Under the pieces are notes generated by a model. The model saw only the letters and a list, made by a program, of their open reading frames with translations. It did no database searches and was not told where the DNA came from. Positions 59,726-64,000 of a stretch of DNA of 64,000 nt are shown here, one piece after another (position 1 is the first letter of the stretch; every line of letters starts with the position of its first letter). Location: the NCBI RefSeq assembly GCF_049889055.1, contig NZ_JBLTWO010000003.1, positions 62,001-126,000 of the forward strand. The letters are read 5' to 3'. This DNA comes from Rhizorhabdus sp049889055 (GTDB lineage Bacteria; Pseudomonadota; Alphaproteobacteria; Sphingomonadales; Sphingomonadaceae). The translations under genes and the position numbers were made by a program.

Positions 59726-60109
59726 TCGATGCTGTCCCCTCAAGCCCGCAGCGTCACATGCCCCCGCAGCATGGCAGCTACGACCATCGCGCCGCCGGCG
59801 CTGGTCTATCTGGCCTTTCGAGTTCTCGATGCGTTCCCGGTGTTCCGGCAGACCGTTCGATTCCGGTTCTCGCAAACGAGTTCCGGCACCCTCCGCGATT
59901 ATCCGTTTCTCATCCGCGCTGCAGCGCACCCACAATACTCTGCTGCCACGCGGACAGGTCCTTCGCGCTCAATCCTTTGGCTCTGCTACGATGGCCCCAA
60001 GAGCAAGACTAAATGCCGCAGACTTTCCGCCATAAGCGTAACATAAATTTATTGCTGCAGTGCGATATTTACGTTTGCTTTGGCTATGTAACATGCTGTT
60101 CTTTACGGC
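59726..60109. promoter_or_regulatory. Divergent promoter region of the surface-signalling set
   Basis: This 384-bp gap between the STN receptor and the sigma gene holds no gene. The part next to the sigma gene is AT-rich (ATAAATTTATTGC, TGCGATATTTACG), likely its promoter. Control of the receptor by the sigma factor is expected from family precedent but no box can be defined from one copy. Confidence 0.5.
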
Positions 60110-60709
60110 GTGACCGCCATCTCGGACAATCGGGCCCTGTGGCTCGCTCGCCATATCTGCCCGCACGAACCAGCGCTGCGGCGCTGGCTCTTGGGCCGGG
60201 TCCGCGACGGCCATCAGATAGATGACATTGTCCAGGAAACCTATGCCAAGCTGGCAACAGTTACTTCCGTCGAGCATATTGAAAATCCTCGGGCTTATTT
60301 TTTCCGTGTGGCTCTCAATGTGATCGCAACCGAAATCCGCAAGGCACCTGTCGTTTCGCTGGATTCGCTCAGCGAGATGGAACGGCTTGGGATCGAGGCG
60401 CCCGACGAACGGATCGATTCGATGGCCGAGATGCGCCAGGAACTCCGGCTCGTTGCCGAGGCGGTCGCGCAGTTACCAGAGAAGTGCCGCGAGGTTTTCA
60501 TTCTGCGCAAGGTCCATGGGCTGTCACAGCGGGAAATCGCCAGGCACCTGGGCGTCTCGGAGAATACGGTAGAAAAGCATGTGGGGCGTGGAATAAGACA
60601 TTTGAAAATTTTCTTTGGCCGTGGCGGAAAAAGCGACCGCCCCGCGTCTAAGGACCAAATACCCGAAGCCGGAATATATGATCAGTCGAGAAACGAGTTC
60701 GGAGATTGA
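60110..60709 (+). CDS. ECF RNA polymerase sigma factor, FecI-like
   Basis: This 199-residue protein has sigma region 2 (RRWLLGRVRDGHQIDDIVQETYAKL, NPRAYFFRVALNVIATEIR) and region 4 (AVAQLPEKCREVFILRKVHGLSQREIARHLGVSENTVEKHV). The HGLSQREIA..LGVS helix-turn-helix and VEKHV ending are typical of the FecI group. It starts at GTG 60110 with a weak ribosome site, which may keep expression low. It overlaps the FecR gene by 32 bp, so the two are coupled. Confidence 0.93.
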   Translation: MTAISDNRALWLARHICPHEPALRRWLLGRVRDGHQIDDIVQETYAKLATVTSVEHIENPRAYFFRVALNVIATEIRKAPVVSLDSLSEMERLGIEAPDERIDSMAEMRQELRLVAEAVAQLPEKCREVFILRKVHGLSQREIARHLGVSENTVEKHVGRGIRHLKIFFGRGGKSDRPASKDQIPEAGIYDQSRNEFGD

Positions 60710-61697
60710 CGACCATGCGGCACAATGGGCCGCCAGGGTCGATCGATCGCCGCTGTCCTCCGAGGAGCAGCGCAATTTGGAAATCTGGCTCGCCGGCGAT
60801 AGCCGGCGCGTCGGCGCTTATGCCATGGCGCGTGCGGCACTCGTTCGGGTCGACGCTGCGCGCGCGCTGGGGGCGGACTATGATCCCGAGCAGTTCATCG
60901 CCGGTGCCGCCCAGAATGACAATGGCGCAGGATGGCTGAGCCGTCGACGGCTCCTGGGTATGTCCGCCAGCGTTCTCGCCGTCGCGGGCGCCGGCCTCGT
61001 CGGCATGAACCTGCTCGGAGGCCGGCGCTATTCGACGACGACGGGCGGCATGCTGCGCGTTTCACTGGAGGACGGCAGCATCGTCAACCTCAACACCGAA
61101 AGCACGTTGGAGGTTCGCTTCGACGGGCAGCAGCGTACTGTCTTCCTGCGCGCGGGCGAGGCCCTGTTCGAAGTCGCGCGCGACAGGGCGAGGCCATTTG
61201 TGGTCATGGCGGGCGAGACCGGCGTGCGGGCAGTTGGCACATCCTTTACGGTACGGCGCGAAGCGGACAAGCGCGTCGCTGTCGTGGTCAGCGAGGGTGA
61301 GGTCGAAGTCACCCAGCGCGGAATCGATGTCCCGGCCGTTCGTCTGACCGAAAATATGATGGCGCAAGCCGATCCCGAGGCGGTCGTCCCGATCGAGACG
61401 AGCACGATTGATCAGGGGGCGGTGGCGCGCCGCCTGTTCTGGCGGGAAGGCAAGATCGGGTTCAGTGACACCACGCTGGGCGAAGCATCAGCCGAATTCG
61501 CACGCTACAGCGACATCCGTATCGTCATTCCCGAGACGCAGGTCGCCGAGCAGCGCGTCACGGGCCTGTTTACCGCGACGGACCCCGCTGGCTTTGCCGA
61601 CGCCGCCGCCGCAAGCCTCGGCCTCAAGGTGCAGCATAGCGGGAATATCATTCGGATTCTGGCCCAGACGAGTGCAATGCACCCAAGGGATCTGTAG
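60678..61697 (+). CDS. FecR family anti-sigma regulator
   Basis: This 339-residue protein has an N-terminal cytoplasmic segment (AAQWAARVDRSPLSSEEQRNLEIWLAGDSRR) and one membrane helix (~100-122, LGMSASVLAVAGAGLVGMNLL). Its periplasmic FecR domain contains LEDGSIVNLNTESTLEVRF, VFLRAGEALFEVARD and AVGTSFTVRR. The C-terminus contains an STN-like part (SAEFARYSDIRIVIP, ATDPAGFADAAAASLGLKV). It would hold the sigma factor inactive until the STN receptor signals. Confidence 0.94.
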   Translation: MISRETSSEIDDHAAQWAARVDRSPLSSEEQRNLEIWLAGDSRRVGAYAMARAALVRVDAARALGADYDPEQFIAGAAQNDNGAGWLSRRRLLGMSASVLAVAGAGLVGMNLLGGRRYSTTTGGMLRVSLEDGSIVNLNTESTLEVRFDGQQRTVFLRAGEALFEVARDRARPFVVMAGETGVRAVGTSFTVRREADKRVAVVVSEGEVEVTQRGIDVPAVRLTENMMAQADPEAVVPIETSTIDQGAVARRLFWREGKIGFSDTTLGEASAEFARYSDIRIVIPETQVAEQRVTGLFTATDPAGFADAAAASLGLKVQHSGNIIRILAQTSAMHPRDL

Positions 61698-61723
61698 CCT
61701 GACCAAGTGCCCGTAACCGGCTA

Positions 61724-63235
61724 TCATTCACTGTGCTCCATCGGCGGAACGACGAAGTCGGCGCGACAGGTACGGCAGGTGGGCATTTCCTTGTGGCAGC
61801 CGCGACCAAGCTGATCGTGAAAGCTTTGTCTTCGCTGGCTCACGAGAGTCTCGGCAAGAGACTCCGAGGCAAGGTTGCCGACCGGGTCGACGCGGCTAAA
61901 ATCCTGGCAGCAGGCAAGCACGGTACCATCACAGTCCACGATCAGGCTGCGAAAAATCTCTGGTCGACATTCGACCGGGCCTGGGTCGAAAGCAAGCTTT
62001 TCGAAGACCGCATCGTCAAAGCCGAGGCGATTGCTCATCGAGCTGAAAACGACGTTGGCGGCACCTCGCTCATAGAAATAATCGAGAATAGTCGGCCGTT
62101 CGGCAATGTTCATCCGGCTGATCGGTACCGAGACCGTCACTTTTCCCGGAAACTCGCGAAGGATCATCGGATATTTGGTGTGAACCCGCTCTGCGCGCAG
62201 CGGCTGCATCAAATAATCATAGGTTTCGGGGATAAGGGACTCGCAGTGCAGCGCGATCGTCGAAACATAATCATTCAATTCGGCATGTCGCACCGGGTCA
62301 TAGGCAGCGCCATTGGTGTTCACGCTCAGCGGGACGTTGGGCATGCGTTCCCGAAGATAGCGAGCGCGGTCCATGACGAAAGGATCGACCAGGCCATCGC
62401 CAAACAGCCCGAAAGCAATTCCACCCGCAACCGGCAGATCGTTCGCGACGACCTCGTCGATGATCTTGCGAAACAGGGACATCGGCATGGGCTGGCGGGG
62501 TGAATGCGCAGTTACGCTTTTGCCGGTCGGGCAATGGACACAAGAGGCGTTACATGTGCCGGTCGTACCGAGGATGATGTGATCGAGCCAAGCTGGCAGG
62601 ATCGCATCTTGCCGGCAGCCAAGCCTCGCGACGTTCAGAAGCTCGACCGGCACATGTTCGAGTTCGACGATCCGGCCGAAATATCGCTGAGCATCAGCGC
62701 GTCGGCCTAGATCCAGGTATATGCTGGCCAGCTGGAACAATATGTGAGGATTGTCCTGTTGCCGCGCGTCCGCCTCCAGATAGGCGGCCAACGCCTCCTC
62801 GAGGCGACCCGATCTGTGGAAACTCCTGGCAAGTTGTCGCCAACCGGAAGCTCCCACCGGCGGATCTGTATCGAAGCGGACAATAACTCTCGCATAGAGT
62901 TCTTCTGCCTCGTTTTTCTTGCCCGTTTCGTCCAGTGCCGCTGCGAGCTGAAACAGGGTGTCGGCATGATCTGGCCGGTAACGATCCGCCTGGCGATAGG
63001 CGGTAAGCGCTTCGTCGGGCAGACCAAGCTCGCGCAGGCAATGGCCAAGTTGGAGCCAGACGCCGGCACGTTCCGGGCGGCGGCTGACAATCTCTCGGTA
63101 GGCATCCGCCGCCTCTGCCCAGCGCCCCTGATCGCGCAGCGCATCCGCCATCCTGATCCTGGGTCGATCGAGCAATTTGAGTAAGTTTCGCACCGTCCGC
63201 CTATCTGCTCCGGCGATTGGTAGCACGAACGGCAT
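61724..63235 (-). CDS. TPR - radical SAM - SPASM-like protein
   Basis: This protein has about 503 residues. The first ~190 are tetratricopeptide repeats (MADALRDQGRWAEAADAYREI, VWLQLGHCLRELGLPDEALTA). A radical SAM domain follows with the [4Fe-4S] motif CNASCVHC and GLFGDGLVDP. The C-terminal segment has extra cysteines (VDCDGTVLACCQDF, CHKEMPTCRTCRAD) as in SPASM domains, which bind auxiliary clusters and serve peptide- or protein-modifying enzymes. The start is uncertain: 63235 is used; 63151, behind AGGA, and 63322 are alternatives. No precursor peptide gene is evident nearby. Confidence 0.8.
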   Translation of the reverse strand: MPFVLPIAGADRRTVRNLLKLLDRPRIRMADALRDQGRWAEAADAYREIVSRRPERAGVWLQLGHCLRELGLPDEALTAYRQADRYRPDHADTLFQLAAALDETGKKNEAEELYARVIVRFDTDPPVGASGWRQLARSFHRSGRLEEALAAYLEADARQQDNPHILFQLASIYLDLGRRADAQRYFGRIVELEHVPVELLNVARLGCRQDAILPAWLDHIILGTTGTCNASCVHCPTGKSVTAHSPRQPMPMSLFRKIIDEVVANDLPVAGGIAFGLFGDGLVDPFVMDRARYLRERMPNVPLSVNTNGAAYDPVRHAELNDYVSTIALHCESLIPETYDYLMQPLRAERVHTKYPMILREFPGKVTVSVPISRMNIAERPTILDYFYERGAANVVFSSMSNRLGFDDAVFEKLAFDPGPVECRPEIFRSLIVDCDGTVLACCQDFSRVDPVGNLASESLAETLVSQRRQSFHDQLGRGCHKEMPTCRTCRADFVVPPMEHSE

Positions 63236-63599
63236 CAGCCCGCGGCAAGGACTTGCTCCAGTTTGGCTGAATATCTCTTCGATCCACCGGCTTCCGTCGC
63301 GTGCGCACCATTTCTCTGACATTGGTGGAAGAGTGTGGGGCTTGCCATGCCTTTGGCGGCCTGTGAGCGAGCAACATTGTGACCGTCGGTGCTGTAAGAC
63401 TAGTAAAATGTCCTCGCGACTCCGTGCGGCCGCGCGCGGAGCACGCGACGTGTCAGATCGCCCATGACGGACTATAAACTGTCGGATTATTTTACAGCCC
63501 CGCCAAAGATCCGTAAATGGGCAGCCGCCAGCGCCCGCTAATGTTGCCATTTAAGGGCTTGGCGTGAATTTTGCTAAACAGGCCGGACGACGACGAGAT
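63236..63599. other. Divergent intergenic region, no gene seen
   Basis: The codon use of the minus-strand frame decays here, so the upstream extension of the radical SAM gene is probably not translated. Moderately AT-rich stretches near 63465-63500 and 63545-63580 may hold promoters for the two divergent genes. Confidence 0.4.
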
Positions 63600-64000
63600 A
63601 TGGATCGGGTGCTGCGGATGTTCGGTTACTGGGTTGCTTTGGTCATGCGTTTCGCTGCGTTCATCCTCGGGCTGGCGATTGTCAGCGCGCAGGGGGCCTA
63701 TGCGGCCAATCTGATCACCAATGGCAGTTTCGAAAGCGGTTTCACCGGCTGGACGATTACCAATGTCCAGAGCAGCACCGGAACCGGCTCCGAACCGGTG
63801 AGAATCCTGACCTATGGTTCGTCGAGCAACGGCGCCTATGGCGAGATTGTCCCGGTCGATACTGCGGTCGGCAATCCGGGGCTGGACCCTGCCGGCAGCA
63901 GCGCGGTCTATTTCGTGTCGGATTTCGCCGCACCGCAGACTCTGTCGCAAAGCTTGTCCCTGATCGGCGGCAAGACCTACCAGCTCGGCTTCGATCTCTA
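63600..64000 (+). CDS. Secreted beta-sandwich protein, 3' end beyond the window
   Basis: The frame is open to the window end (133 residues). A signal peptide (MRFAAFILGLAIVSAQ, cut after AYAA; residues 16-36) is followed by NLITNGSFESGFTGWTI, a hallmark of extracellular carbohydrate-binding-like or PEP-CTERM-anchored proteins, and by SLSLIGGKTYQLGFDL. Whether a PEP-CTERM anchor follows cannot be seen. The Met at 63600 is the first possible start; internal Met codons at 63618 and 63645 are also possible. Confidence 0.75.
   Translation, partial: MDRVLRMFGYWVALVMRFAAFILGLAIVSAQGAYAANLITNGSFESGFTGWTITNVQSSTGTGSEPVRILTYGSSSNGAYGEIVPVDTAVGNPGLDPAGSSAVYFVSDFAAPQTLSQSLSLIGGKTYQLGFDL

Overview
The window is a high-GC chromosomal segment from an alphaproteobacterium, most likely a sphingomonad (Sphingomonas/Rhizorhabdus type). 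The reasons are dense TonB-dependent receptors with DIVVTG-type plugs, Sphingomonas-style che genes, an OmpA protein with a proline-rich linker, and GC-rich codon use throughout. The genus is an inference.

Region 1 (1-8.9 kb) holds ordinary chromosomal genes: the end of an OmpA-family protein, Cu/Zn superoxide dismutase, a low-molecular-weight phosphatase, ThpR, a Bax-inhibitor-1 family membrane protein, a WecG-type glycosyltransferase, dienelactone hydrolase, a small lipoprotein, a UDP-glucuronate 4-epimerase-like enzyme, tRNA-Gln and a secreted GH3 beta-glucosidase. Region 2 (9.1-22.3 kb) is a same-strand peptide-utilisation cluster: exported M24, esterase-like, M20, S9 and DUF885 hydrolases, a TonB-dependent receptor and a DadA-like amino-acid dehydrogenase. 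Two of its promoters share CAATAT direct repeats.

Region 3 (22.5-35.9 kb) is a chemotaxis locus. It has a soluble globin-coupled receptor facing STAS-cheY-cheA-cheW-mcp-mcp-cheW-cheR-cheB and a final 576-residue protein. That last protein has degenerate receptor tips, a CheZ-like DxxxQ motif and a CheZ-like acidic C-terminus. Region 4 (35.9-41.3 kb) has an AceE/MdeB-like 2-oxoacid dehydrogenase divergent from an Lrp regulator, a SirB1 family protein, a PAS-type protein and tRNA-Thr. Region 5 (41.5-46.4 kb) looks accessory: HxlR regulator, MAPEG, a dimeric barrel protein, a VOC-cupin fusion, a PanB-like enzyme and a damaged IS256 family element.

Region 6 (46.4-61.7 kb) is the most unusual part. 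Four tandem Tat-exported flavoenzymes lie in one operon with a periplasmic cytochrome c and two signal-peptide-bearing RidA proteins. The flavoenzymes resemble D-amino-acid oxidase, but the canonical C-terminal FAD motif (HNYGHGG) precedes the Rossmann motif, so the fold appears circularly permuted. My reading is a periplasmic oxidative deamination pathway: flavoenzyme makes an imine, RidA hydrolyses it, and cytochrome c takes the electrons. Flanking TonB receptors, one with an STN signalling domain beside FecI/FecR genes, would supply uptake and surface-signalling control. The window ends with a TPR/radical SAM/SPASM protein and the start of a secreted protein.
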